DNA of 64,000 bases from assembly GCA_030340625.1 (NCBI GenBank), contig JAOPHQ010005138.1, forward strand, positions 124,001-188,000. Reading direction: 5' to 3'. The position numbers were made by a program, and so were the translations under genes. Under the pieces are notes generated by a model, which saw only the letters and a program-made list of their open reading frames with translations, was not told the origin of the DNA and did not search any database. Within the stretch, counting starts at the first letter, position 1; each line of letters begins with the position of its first letter. Of the stretch, positions 23,820-34,807 are shown in pieces. The DNA is from Merluccius polli. Its lineage: Eukaryota > Chordata > Actinopteri > Gadiformes > Merlucciidae.

Positions 23820-25079
23820 TTTGGTTTAGGATTTACTGGCTGCAATTTCCCTTTCTACTAGATTGGCTGTAGTTAAGGTTAAAGAGCATAACACCTTAGG
23901 AGGGATACAGGCAGAAGGTAACTATTTAGCTAACTTGGACTCGAACAAGGAGTTGGACAATCATAATCAGACATTGACAGAGGTGCATGGCGTGGCGCTC
24001 ATGGACATTTTGTTGCACCTACCTGGCTGTTACATTTGCTCATTAAAGATGCGCATGGTTTTGACCATGGTGCAAGGGGGGAGGTAATGAAGGTTTTAAA
24101 ATCAGGAAACAAGGTTTTTATCAGAAAACAAGATTTTTGGTCACCATACTTGCAAACAATGATTGATAATAAGCTCAATGATTGTGAAGTATGTGCAGAA
24201 AACAACGTAAGAAAAACAATCACTACTCCATTTGGACACATTCCCACGCCCGAGGGACCATTTAGACATATGGTCTTGGACTATGTTGATATGATCAAAA
24301 GTGTATAAGGTAAAAGGTACATGCTAGTAGTCATTGACAGATTCAGCAGATGGGTAGAAACAGTCCCATCAAAAGATCAAAGTGTGACTATTGTAATTAA
24401 GATTTTGACTAGAAAAATCATGCCAAGGTTTGGAATTCAATTAGAAATTAGCTCAGACAATGGATCAGATTTCATTCAGAAAAATGTGTGGTGCAGCAGT
24501 TACGCATCAAACAGCGATTAGGTGTTTACCATTCCCAGTTACAAGGAATGTGGAAAGAGTGAATGGGACATTCAACACAAAAATTAACAACATTTCTGGA
24601 AGTGTAAATTGAATTGGATAGATGTAATACCACTAACACTAATGAGTTCTCGCATGCAAGCTAACAGAATGACGCATCTAACCTGCATGAAATGCTTACG
24701 GGTCGACCCATGCTCTCACCGACACTTCGAGGGCCCCACAAGGGGCCCCCATTAGAACAATTAGAAATATAATTGAAAACGTATACAAGACAACTAACAG
24801 AGTTTCAGAGTCGGAGGACGACCACCAAGGGGGGGTGGAGCCAGATGACCAGTTGTACCTGAGGGTGTTCAGGAGAAACTGGAACGAGCCCAGGAGAGAA
24901 GGACCATACAAAGTCACCAATGCGACACCAACCGCCATCAAGGTGGAAGGGAGTTCCACCTGGTACTACCTCAACCACTGCACCAAAGCCGCTCAACCAA
25001 AGACGAGGGAGGAGCACGAGGAGGAGCTGGGTGCAGGTGTACCCGGCACTGAACGACCACCCCAGGACCAGACCTAACC
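23820..25079 (+). pseudogene. Retroviral RNase H-integrase remnant
   Basis: Integrase joins viral DNA to the host chromosome. From 23830 the RNase H end is visible ('AVVKVKEH...GNYLAN', with the last catalytic Asp replaced). Then comes the integrase HHCC zinc module (H-x3-H at about 24054, C-x2-C at about 24189) and the catalytic core, with Asp in 'DYVDM' and in 'SSDNG'. The third catalytic residue, Glu, is seen only in another frame near 24555. A gamma-retrovirus-like C-terminal domain ends the gene, with 'EGPYKV', 'PTAIKVEG' and 'TWYYLNHCTKA' (24895-24990), stopping at 25075-25077. Breaks: an in-frame TAA at 24306-24308, shifts near 24480-24560, and more stops to about 24780. Confidence 0.85.
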
Positions 25080-25099
25080 CGGCCAGGAGCAACAGCCAC

Positions 25100-26435
25100 A
25101 TGATGATGCCGAGGCTGGTGAGCCTGCTACTGATCCTCTGCTGGCTTTGGCAAATTCCACAGACCCAGGGACGGATCCCGAGGAAGAGTGTAACCACAAC
25201 AACAGAGTAGACCTGGATCAACCAGGAATCAAGTGGTAGCACTAGAGAAAGCATGAACGTGTTGCAGGAAAGGCCAGCCCGAGATATTCGGGAATAGTTA
25301 AACATGCAAGGGAAAAAGGTCAGAAAATCAAGTTATCTTATATGTTCAAATATATATTCAATTTTATATTCAAAGTGTTAACTATGCAGACGAACAACAA
25401 GTTACTCTTACTGTCATGATAGGTAGCGAGATGCTAGGTAGCCATACACCCAAAGTATAACTTAATAACCTGGGGACAAGTTCAATGTATAATAGATATT
25501 CGGCAAGAACCAATGTACTGGTGTATAACAGTAGAATCAAGAGATCAATGGGATCAGGGTAGTAGTACATAAGAAATTAGAAGTAAAAAGAGGTTTCCGC
25601 ATGTAGTGTCAAATAATACTAGACTTAAAACCAAATGCAGAAGTTCCTTGTGTGACCAAGGTCCAACGTGGTATAGTCCTTCAATATGTCAAAATAGATC
25701 CAAATCCGGTTACTGATAAAATAGATTCAACTCAAAATTGATGACAAATTCGAAAATAATAATAACTTTTCAACAAGAAAACTTAAACAATATGGATTTG
25801 AACGCATTGAAAAACAAATTGTGGTAAAATCAAAAGAGTGGTTGTATAAGAAAACCATTGGTATAAATGGGTGGTATTTACTGGAAATCTGATACAAGAA
25901 AAATTGTTATGTGTGCTAAAAGTCATCAAGATACATTGTATATAATAAATACTGAATATAATTGGGGAATCTGTGAACAAGAGATTGAGGAGTTACACCA
26001 AAAAACAAGAACAGGAAAGACAAGAACTTGAAAGAAATCAAATGCAAAGTACAACAGTGAGCCCCAATGACGATACATGGTCAATACCCTTATGTTGAGG
26101 TCAATGTTTGATGTATAAGTGAATACAGTAAATCTAAAGAAGGACATAGAATTGTCCAATAGAATAGGAGAATTGTCTGTACTCAAAGGGGTTGAGCTTT
26201 ATGTAGAGCAGGGATTAGAATGCTTCCAAAACGATGAAGGAAATGTAGAAGCTAATGATGTAGGCATGAAAGAAGAGGATGTATGTGACACCAAATGTCA
26301 AAATGTCACCAAAAACTGTATTGATCAATACCAAACAAGAAAACCAGCGCCTATTATAAAAGGGGATCGAGCCAGTGAACATCTTATGTCATATTTGACA
26401 TTCCAGTGGCATACTTGTTTATATCAAAATTAGGA
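25100..26435 (+). pseudogene. Retroviral envelope remnant
   Basis: Env would be the surface glycoprotein. The ATG at 25100 opens a hydrophobic leader ('LVSLLLILCWLWQ') typical of a signal peptide, about 20 bases after the pol stop, but a stop follows at 25208. The region 25490-25780 is homologous to the minus-strand env fragment at 52903-53283, which confirms the identity, but it is broken by stops and shifts. The last open stretch (26119-26433) is charged and has no clear transmembrane segment. The membrane-spanning C-terminus seen at 52.7 kb was not found here. Confidence 0.7.
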
Positions 26436-27252
26436 CAATGACAATGAGGAAATGGAAATCAAGGGTAGTTTACTTGAAGTGTATCCATTTTAAATACTCA
26501 AATTTACTAATGACTGTTCAATGACTATGTTGGACCAGTGTGACCATAAATATTCATTTATTCACTAATATTCACCTATTATTTGAACCATCTATGTATA
26601 CACATTTGTTTGATATATTAAGTGTGCACAGAATTTCACTTATTAACAATTATTTACTATTGTCTATATAAATGGGAATCAGCCTTCAAACATTAACAGA
26701 GAACCAGTACTAATGATCACCAAAAGGGAACAAAATAGGTGATAAGGTACAAGGGGGGGATCATTTGAATATTAATTAGCAATAATAACAAATTGTGGGA
26801 ATATTAATTAATGATAGAAGATCATTTGATTCATTCAGGATTTTGGACACAGTTGATCTATAATTACACTGTAATAATAATTGTTCACATGCTGATTATG
26901 TTATGTTGTGTCAGATATTTTTCTGCAAAGATACGGTTTGGTTCTGGAATTTCTTCCTCAGAGGACAATAGAGGGAGGTCCATCAGAGAGAGGACAGTTG
27001 ATCTGAGGCTCCTGCCCTAAATGGACTCACTGGACATTGGAATGGACTGCAAACACGGGATGAACAACAGGAATATTGCTTCCTGTTACCAGCTGTTGAT
27101 CATAATTTCTACACTAGGAGACAACATGACTGATAGCTTTATCTGAATGTGATGTGTTTTTTATGTTTTATATTTTATATTTTCCTTTGATTCCTTTAAT
27201 GATTGATTATTTACAAGTGATTGATGTTGAAAGATGTTAACACTGTGTAATA
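26436..27252 (+). other. Retroviral interior, unidentified
   Basis: AT-rich sequence. A G run preceded by ACA at about 26748-26760 resembles a polypurine tract, but no LTR start follows. No gene was recognised. Confidence 0.4.
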
Positions 27253-27256
27253 ATGA

Positions 27257-27794
27257 TGTCATGGTTTGCTCATGTTTGCACACGGGGAATGTTGTGTTTG
27301 TGTTTTTTCCCCGTGCTGTGTGTTGCTCTTGGTTGGTTTTTCTTCTTCCACAGGCATTGGTTGTGGGCAGGTGCGGGGCGTGGCTTGTGGAGCCGGCAAT
27401 TACGAGGCACACCTGTTTCCCATTGGGACTCCTTTATTAGGCTGGCTCGAACGTCTCTTCAGCGCCAGAGTATTCCGTCACACACGGTACCAGTGTCTCG
27501 CCTTAGTGTTACTAGTAGCAATCGTCTTGTGAGTATTTTTACGTGTTTTTGTACGTTGGATCCTTACCGTGTTTTACCCTCTTCCCCAGACCTCGATCTC
27601 TTACCTGGGAAAGGTCCTCGTTGTCCCGGTGTCTCCAGTACTCCGCCTACCCGTTCCTGCCTCGACGTTCATCGCCTTTGCATCGCATTTTTCGCAATAA
27701 ACCTTGTTCTACCTACCCGCCCTTTGTCTTCCGCTTTATGGGATCCAGAAACTTTATGGCAAATCATAACAAATTATTTGTTGTGCATTTGACA
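27257..27794 (+). mobile_element. Solo LTR with 4-bp TSD, inside the provirus
   Basis: The ends TGTCA and TGACA form a perfect 5-bp inverted pair, flanked by ATGA (27253-27256 and 27795-27798). A poly(A) signal AATAAA lies at 27696-27701. The sequence is unrelated to the provirus LTR and to the solo LTR at 22066. The 179-residue frame crossing it is not a gene. The 538-bp length fits an LTR. Confidence 0.75.
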
Positions 27795-27813
27795 ATGATT
27801 GGATTGAAGAGAA

Positions 27814-30500
27814 TATGGAGTCAGAATAGTGTCATCATTCAAACCTGAAAAAAAAGGTTTCAAAGGCTTGTAAGTCTGTGTTTGAAAACTCAACACCTTG
27901 TAAAAAAGGTTTTGCACCACTGAAAAAAGAGATTATAGCCTGAAAAAAAAAAGTCAAACATCTGCAAACATGATTTTGTGTTCTATTTTATCTTCTTCAT
28001 CATTTTAACCAACACATTTTCAAAGCTAAAATGTTTTCACAAACACATTTTCAAAGTTTAAAAATGTTCACCAGCGCATTTGCAGAGTTTCAAATCTGAC
28101 ACTGTTCTAACAGTGTATTACTTTGTTTCCCGGTTTCGAAACCTTGTAAATGGGATTCTGCAAACAGCTGTTCAAACATTGAGAAATACGTTTTGAAAGG
28201 TTGAATATTTATTTTTAAAAACTTGTAAAGGTGTAAATTTACACCATTGCAATGTATTTTTTCAGAACTTAATTTTCAGCACTGACTTTTCAGAGATTTG
28301 ACCACACGGGCGCAAGCTTGCGAGTCACGTGATTATTGACACTGTTCTGACGCCGTTCGTTTTGAAACTCCTTTAGCTCAAAGCTCTGAAAACGTGGTTC
28401 TGAAAAAAAGGAAAAAAAAACCTTCCTGGGGGCGGGACCATCTTGCTCTAAACCTATTGGTTGCTCTCTGCTGAGGCACAGTCCAATCACATGCGCCGTT
28501 GACCGGGCTGTGCGGGATTGACAGTGCTCTGCCGATGACAAGAATAACAAGCGACTTGCGTGGTTGATTTTGTTGTCTATTTTCTGGAACCATGGCTGGT
28601 AGACAGGCGAGCAATTTTATTCTGTATTGTTTGCGTTCTAACCACCCGCGAGCCTCCTGCGGCTCGCCAAGCTGTAATTTGCAACACGTTCTCATCCCAA
28701 CTCGTAATATACCGACGGTTTGTCACGCCCCTAGACGTGATACTGACGCAAAATGTACCCTCCCGCGTCTGTGTGAAACGATCTGTGTGAAACAATCTCA
28801 TAAACCCGTTCGCGGTGGTAAGAGACGAGCAGAGTCTACAGCGTCCGCTCGCAGAACAGAGTCTACAGCGTCCGCAGTCTACTGTGAAACAATTCACTCC
28901 ATAAAGGATTATGGTTAGGGTTATGGTTAGCGTAATCTATCACCGTGACCGGGTTATTATTGGAGTGAATGGACGCTGTAGACTAATTTGTGGCTCGCAT
29001 GGCATAAATAAGTCATACTTTGCGGTCACGTGACTACCATGGATACCTGGAGGGCAACAAACGCTGGCAAAATGGCGACAAACAACGGCCAACCAGGGGA
29101 ATTGCAGCCTTGCAGATTTCCGATACTTAAATAAATCAACTATTTAGACCATTTGTCACAAAATGTTAAAATTAGATATGAACAGAAGATAAACATACTC
29201 GGAACTTGTGATCCATACACAGCACCCGCTGATGTAGGTTATTCATTGCTTTGAAGCTGGCAAAGACTCTACCAGATCGTGAAACGATCTGGGGGTTCTC
29301 ATAAACCCGTTCGCGGTGGTAAGAGACCAGCAGAGTCTACAGAGTCCATTCACTCCAATAATACCCCGGTCACGGTGATAGATTACGCTAACCATAACCC
29401 TAAACATAACCCTTTATGGAGTGAATTGTTTCACAGTAGACTGCGGACGCTGTAGACTCTGCTCTGCGAGCGGACGCTGTAGACTCTGCTCGTCTCTTAC
29501 CACCGCGAACGGGTTCATGAGATTGTTTCACACAGATCGTTTCACACAGACGCGGGAGGGTACATTTTGCGTCAGTATCACGTCTAGGGGCGTGACAAAC
29601 CGTCGGTATATTACGAGTTGCGATGAGAACGTGTTGCAAATTACAGCTTGGCGAGCCGCAGGAGGCTCGCGGGTGGTTAGAACGCAAACAATACAGAATA
29701 AAATTGCTCGCCTGTCTACCAGCCATGGTTCCAGAACATAGACAACAAAATCAACCACGCAAGTCGCTTGTTAGTCATCGGCAGAGCACTGTCAATCCCG
29801 CACAGCCCGGTCAACGGCGCATGTGATTGGACTGTGCCTCAGCAGAGAGCAACCAATAGGTTTAGAGCAAGATGGTCCCGCCCCCAGGAAGGTTTTTTTT
29901 TCCTTTTTTTCAGAACCACGTTTTCAGAGCTTTGACGCTAAAGGAGTTTCAAAACGAACGGCGTCAGAACAGTGTCAATAATCACGTGACTCGCAAGCTT
30001 GCGCCCGTGTGGTCAAATCTCTGAAAAGTCAGTGCTGAAAATTAAGTTCTGAAAAAATACATTGCAATGGTGTAAATTTACACCTTTACAAGTTTTTAAA
30101 AATAAATATTCAACCTTTCAAAACGTATTTCTCAATGTTTGAACAGCTGTTTGCAGAATCCCATTTACAAGGTTTCGAAACCGGGAAACAAAGTAATACA
30201 CTGTTAGAACAGTGTCAGATTTGAAACTCTGCAAATGCGCTGGTGAACATTTTTAAACTTTGAAAATGTGTTTGTGAAAACATTTTAGCTTTGAAAATGT
30301 GTTGGTGAAAATGATGAAGAAGATAAAATAGAACACAAAATCATGTTTGCAGATGTTTGACTTTTTTTTTTCAGGCTATAATCTCTTTTTTCAGTGGTGC
30401 AAAACCTTTTTTACAAGGTGTTGAGATTTCAAACACAGACTTACAAGCCTTTGAAACCTTTTTTTTCAGGTTTGAATGATGACACTATTCTGACTCCATA
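27814..30500. mobile_element. 2.7-kb near-perfect palindromic element, 6-bp TSD
   Basis: Two arms of about 1,170 bp (27814 to about 28983, and about 29333 to 30500) are inverted copies with an estimated 1-2% difference, separated by about 350 bp. The ends TATGGAGTCAGAATAGTG and the inverse are flanked by AGAGAA (27808-27813 and 30501-30506). Each arm has a GC-box-like GGGGCGGGACC and CCAAT-type sites. The matching frames at 28592-28918 (plus) and 29400-29726 (minus) are mirror images and carry no domain. Near the centre a third copy of one arm segment (29275-29342) makes a secondary hairpin. Termini and TSD length match the element at 51184-51677. TAY ends with a 6-bp TSD are what I recall for the IS3EU superfamily, but this is unverified. 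Confidence 0.85.
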
Positions 30501-30506
30501 AGAGAA

Positions 30507-32479
30507 CTGCCTCATCCTGATTGGCTTGTGGGTGAGATCTTCTCTAGAGTTGCATCTCTTCCGGTGGGGTGAGACTAGCTCATGAATTTGGCCTTATTAG
30601 AACAATTGAATAAGTTTACCTAGTCTAAAAGTAAATAAAATAATGTGTGCATAATGTAACCCAGGTGTAAAAACTTGGTTAACTAAACCATAAGTTTAAC
30701 CTTAAAAGGAAATAGTAGTTTTATTAGTTGTTCCATGTGATAAAATATATTTTATATAATATAATATATAAATATCGTTTTCTGAGTTGCACTTGAAAGC
30801 AGCATGTTCCAACTGCACTTGAAGGCAGCACTCAGGTTCACCGCATCTAACCAAACGAAAGGCAGGTAGCCTTTTAGCAGCCAATTAGCGTGCATGTCCC
30901 GCCTATAGTGAAGGAAGCAAGTCTGTACGTAGTACTTTCTACTTCCTTTTGACTCCAACCGCGACAGCGAGAAGGCAGCAATCCGCTCAACAAAAGCGGT
31001 AAGATATTGACTGTAGTAAAACTACCGCAAATCATTTAAGTTGATGTTAGCAGTTAGCTCCAACTAGTTTCTTTGTTACAGTTTAGCACTGCGCTCAAGT
31101 GGTAACACTGGCGAACCGTGTGTGGTCTTATGAGAGCTGAGTCCCCGACGGCGCTCAGCACTGGAACGAAGCGCATCGGTGAGAGCGATATTTTCGGTGT
31201 TTTCTGATGACTGTTAGCTGCCGCTACTCATAGGCTGAACGGGTTAGCTATACGGAGATATACGGTGGTGAACTGTTGCATTAAGCTTGTTGCTCTGTGA
31301 ACACTTGGCATCTTAAACTGTGCACTTAATATATTAAACTGCATATTTATTAGCTGATCAACATTGTGTTTATGTAGTACATGTGAATGCAGGCAGCACA
31401 AGGTGCATGTTGATCAGCCATTTGTGTCAATATGTGTGATTAAGGTGAATGAGTTTATTATTTTGTAATATAAATTGCAATGTGAAGGAATTTTCTTCTT
31501 TCAGTTATGTTAGGGGTTAATTTCATGATCCTTATTATAGAAACTCATATTGTGATGAATGAATGAATATATTTTGCTCATGAGTTAAATCACAATTTCT
31601 GATATGTTATTGTTTTTAATTATTACCCAATGATTCATGGAAAGACATTTGATTTCTAGATTTGAAATCATTGAGCTTTAGTGTAATGAAAGGCCAGAAT
31701 GTTAAAGATGACATTGTCATTATACTTTAGTGTTATTGTTGTACAACCGTTAGATTGTTTACTTAAAGGTCCTGTTTATCAAATTAAACAGGTCAGGTCT
31801 TTTGGAGACCCCTAGTCTCCACAGGAACGTCCAGTCTGTTGGAGAGGACCAAGAGCCTTGGACGGAGTGATTTAGGATCTATGATTCATAGATGGCGAGC
31901 CTCCCAAAGATCCTAAGAAAGCTGGATTGACTCTTCGTTACAAACTACAATTAGTGGTAGGGCCAACCTGGTTGGCAGGATTGCTACACACCCAGTGACT
32001 CTAATCACCCTATTAGAGGAACCTTTGAAAGAAACACAAACAAAATAGTACCGGTACTAAGAACTAAAAACAAGACTTTGTTTTAAAGGCGCCATTTTCT
32101 TTTCTTTGTTATTTTTCATATCAGTGTTTATATAAATGTTGTAAACTTGTGTTATGCACTACTCACTAAAGAGTTTACTGTTGCAATTTGTTTCGTGGTT
32201 GGTGTTGTTCATTGTTCGGCTGTTCAGGTCTATGGTACATGAGCTCCTTCCGAACCTAGTCATTTAGTGTATCTACGATAAGTGGGTTACAATAAGATCC
32301 AAAGGTAATGCTAAAAGACTAAATTGGTTGTTCCAAAGAGCTTGATAAATTAGGATCTAGAATCAATACTATATATTATAATCAAAATATGAGGGAAAGC
32401 TTTTTGAGAGAATGCAAGCAAGAAGAATGGATGCTATGGGCTTAACTTAGTGTTAGTTTCGCGTGACTTCTTCAAAGTC
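30507..32479 (+). other. Retroviral 3' interior with a CpG-rich promoter-like stretch
   Basis: The part 30840-31270 is CpG-rich and unlike its AT-rich neighbours. A splice-donor-like GCG|GTAAGA lies at 30996-31004. It resembles a 5' untranslated exon/promoter, but its source is unknown. The rest (31300-32480) shows no recognised env or accessory gene. Confidence 0.4.
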
Positions 32480-32493
32480 ACGAGGGGGGAATA
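32480..32493 (+). promoter_or_regulatory. Polypurine tract upstream of 3' LTR
   Basis: The purine run GAGGGGGGAA ends 3 bp before the 3' LTR start (TGTAGTG, 32494). This is the expected site and composition for the plus-strand primer of reverse transcription. Confidence 0.8.
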
Positions 32494-32996
32494 TGTAGTG
32501 TATTTTCTGATATACATTTACAGGTTATTCTCCTTTCTTTTATTCATTGTATTTCACTCATTCTTTATATGTAGAATACTGCTGTGTCATGAGAGAACAT
32601 TCCTGTGTCTCTCTGTGAACTATATAGGGGCAATCCTGAGTGCCTGCTGAAACAACAACAAGATGCCCTCAGTGTTTCCATATGGTTAACGATAAGGTGT
32701 TGTAAATCTAAACAGTCTAGGTGTGTTGTTTCATCTTGCTTGACTATCACGCCAGATGGCCAAAAGAGGGTATAAGAAGTGTGTGCATTAGAGAGGATTC
32801 AGAGTTTCAGACCCCATTGGGGGATTCGGACTCAGATTCGGAGAAGATTCAGCCACCATTCAGATGCATAGAATGTCATCCCGCTTGTGTTCTCTGTTAA
32901 ATAAAAATTTATTTACTCAGACACTTTTGGGAGCGGACCTCCATCATTTCATCATCCACAAACCAGTATTCTGGCAGCCGAGAAGAATATACTACA
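32494..32996 (+). repeat. 3' LTR of the endogenous retrovirus
   Basis: Same structure as the 5' LTR, with TATAAG at 32771 and AATAAA at about 32900. It is followed by the CCAT target duplication at 32997-33000. Confidence 0.92.
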
Positions 32997-33000
32997 CCAT

Positions 33001-33089
33001 CCTTATGACTGTGCTATCAACCTTCTTCCTGCTACCTCACCCCTTGTGGCCATTTGTATTCCCTCTCTAGGCCAGAGTGGGGGGCTATT
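33001..33089 (+). pseudogene. Gypsy pol linker, downstream half
   Basis: It resumes the Gypsy sequence interrupted at 15142, reading the 'PYDCAINLLP' landmark of the protease-RT linker, then decays. It is interrupted again by the hAT element at 33090, whose target GGGCTATT is at 33082-33089. Confidence 0.7.
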
Positions 33090-33881
33090 CAGGGTGCGAG
33101 TTAGGGGGGAGCCCTAGTGGCCACCTGAGCTCCCCTGGAAACATGGTTTGTGAAATTTTGGGGGAGCTCTAAAATATTGATATGATTGCCAAATAAATGA
33201 TATTTTGGCCATGGTTTTCCCTCAAAGATGTAAAATAAGAGAAATAAAATTGTATTTTGAGTTCATGATTCATGAAAAAAGTGTTGCCTGCTTGCACGAG
33301 GCGCTTGAAGCGTGGCGGGAGCGCTGCAGCTCCACCCACTACTGTTTGTGGCGTTGCGTCTCTCCAGGCAGTGAGAGGGTTGTGTTGTGCTATAGTCCTA
33401 GCTGTATTGTAAATAATAGGCTATTGCCATATTTTTCATGGTTGGTGCCGCTGGCTGCTCTTATCGCGTGTGTTTGGCTCTGTGTACAGCCTCATATATA
33501 ATAGCCCATATGATCGTGAAACAATGTAAGTTGTTGAGTTAATTCAAGTTAATTCAATTAAACAGTCAAAAGACACATCATTGATGGTCCGTGGATTATT
33601 TACTATCAAGTTCATTGAAGTTTGCGTAGCCCATTCGGGAAATGTGTTGACATGAACATGATCCATCGGGTGTTTCATGTAAATATTGTACATAGACCTA
33701 TGGCACCACCCGTGTGCAACTGATTTTCTCTTTATAATAGGCCTATGCCTATGCTGTTGCTATTAATGACAGGATCGGCATTTAAACTAAACCCCCTCCA
33801 AAAACAAAAACAAAACAAAAATTGCCCGTACTCGCCCCGCCCCCCGGCTCCCCCGGAGACCGTGGTATAATTTGCACACTG
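33090..33881. mobile_element. hAT-type element with 8-bp TSD in Gypsy pol
   Basis: The ends CAGGGTGCGAGT and TTTGCACACTG are flanked by GGGCTATT (33082-33089 and 33882-33889). The ends fit the hAT pattern CAGGG. A GAGCCCC/GGGGGAGC stretch lies near both ends. No transposase frame was recognised in 792 bp. Confidence 0.85.
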
Positions 33882-33889
33882 GGGCTATT

Positions 33890-34217
33890 GACAAATAGAT
33901 CCAGGATTCTCTTGATACTGGCATCACTTGGCCCTCTTCGTCCCCAGCAGGAGCTGGGTTTCCGTACCTGCATCGACTATTGTTGTCTGATTGATATTAC
34001 CGTGAGGAATCATTACTACCTGCCACTTATCTCCACTGTTTTTGAACATCTGAAAGGCACCACCATCTTTACTAAGCAAGACTTGCGAAACACATACCAT
34101 TTAGTGCGCATTCGACAGGGAGATGAGTGGAAGACTGCCTTTAATATCCCTAGTGGGCACTACGAGTATTAAGTTACTCCAAGCCATTTGGCCTGACATA
34201 GCCCCTGCAGTGTTTCA
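33890..34217 (+). pseudogene. Ty3/Gypsy reverse transcriptase N-terminal half
   Basis: Reverse transcriptase of the split Gypsy element. Visible blocks are 'CIDY' (about 33969), 'DITVRNHYYLPLIS', 'TIFTKQDLRNTYHLVRI' and 'DEWKTAFNIPSGHYEY', which contains the usual first catalytic Asp in the T-K-x-D-L-R block. An in-frame TAA sits at 34170-34172 and a shift follows. The reading is interrupted by the MITE at 34218 and resumes for about 30-40 bp after it (34817-34850), in register once one 9-bp target copy is ignored. The YxDD active site is not present. Confidence 0.88.
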
Positions 34218-34807
34218 TAGCCTGGTTCCGCCCGCCTCCGTACTTCCGCTCAATTTTCATTTCACTTCAGTACTAGGTCTGGGAGTGCTGTATGTTAGAA
34301 CGATTTCTTTTCCCTCAAGTGTGTCCTTCCAATCAGCGAACAGGAGGCGCGGCCTGAGAACAGTGACGTATAGGTCGTGCCCAAACCCGACACGATCAAA
34401 GTGGCGTATTAGCAATGACAATACCCAGCTTCGACAGTTGACTGCAAGCATTATCTTGGTCTTTACTATCAAAGATTAATTTAGAATGACCATATGTTCC
34501 TAGAACTCTTAAATTGGATGAACAAAGCCTGCAGCAATCGCTAACAGACTCCACACAACCCTATGCTCACTACATCTGCCGTTTGTATACAGTGTACTGC
34601 GCGCAACGTGGTTTCCAGCGCATGAAATACGTCACGACCAAACGTTAGCGATTCGTTAAGGCAGATCCAGAGTGGCACTGGGCAGAGCCAATAGGTTTTA
34701 AACTTCAACAGCACCCGCCTTCAAGTGAGAAATTGTTTGTCTCTATAGCAGTTCTAGACCATGAGTATGAATGAAATGAGTACGAAGGTCTAGTTGGGAC
34801 TAGGCTA
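34218..34807. mobile_element. TAGCC-ended MITE with 9-bp TSD, inside Gypsy RT
   Basis: The ends TAGCCTGG and TAGGCTA are flanked by AGTGTTTCA (34209-34217 and 34808-34816). The subterminal block 'CCGCCTCCGTACTTCCGC' and the interior are shared with the copy at 42469-43001. A 9-bp duplication is typical of Mutator-like elements, but no transposase is present to confirm it. Confidence 0.88.

Larger units (their letters stand above)
15143..32996 (+). mobile_element. Class I endogenous retrovirus, LTR to LTR, with seven nested elements
   Basis: It has 5' and 3' LTRs of 506 and 503 bp with TGTAGT...ACTACA ends, a 4-bp target duplication CCAT (15139-15142 and 32997-33000) and a purine tract just before the 3' LTR. 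The interior keeps protease, RNase H, integrase and envelope remnants in retroviral order. The integrase C-terminus and envelope layout resemble gamma/epsilon retroviruses. No gag and almost no RT were recognised, and no canonical TGG primer site directly follows the 5' LTR. Nested elements (16953-17712, 18098-19503, 20648-20787, 22066-22467, 22694-23209, 27257-27794, 27814-30500) add about 6.4 kb. All frames are broken, so it is a non-coding relic. Confidence 0.9.

Noticed and set aside
26748..26760. Second polypurine tract (ACAAGGGGGGGA)
   Set aside because: No TG-starting LTR follows, and the real 3' LTR lies at 32494 with its own tract.
27253..27792. 179-residue open frame, longest in the window
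   Set aside because: It coincides almost exactly with the solo LTR 27257-27794 and has no domain.
28592..28918. 108-residue frame found on both arms of the palindrome
   Set aside because: Its mirror copy at 29400-29726 is due to the inverted repeat. Conservation between arms is not evidence of coding.
28905..28930. Telomere-like GGTTAGGGTTATGGTTAG near the palindrome centre
   Set aside because: Only one true TTAGGG unit, and the inverse arm is already diverged. Not an interstitial telomere array.
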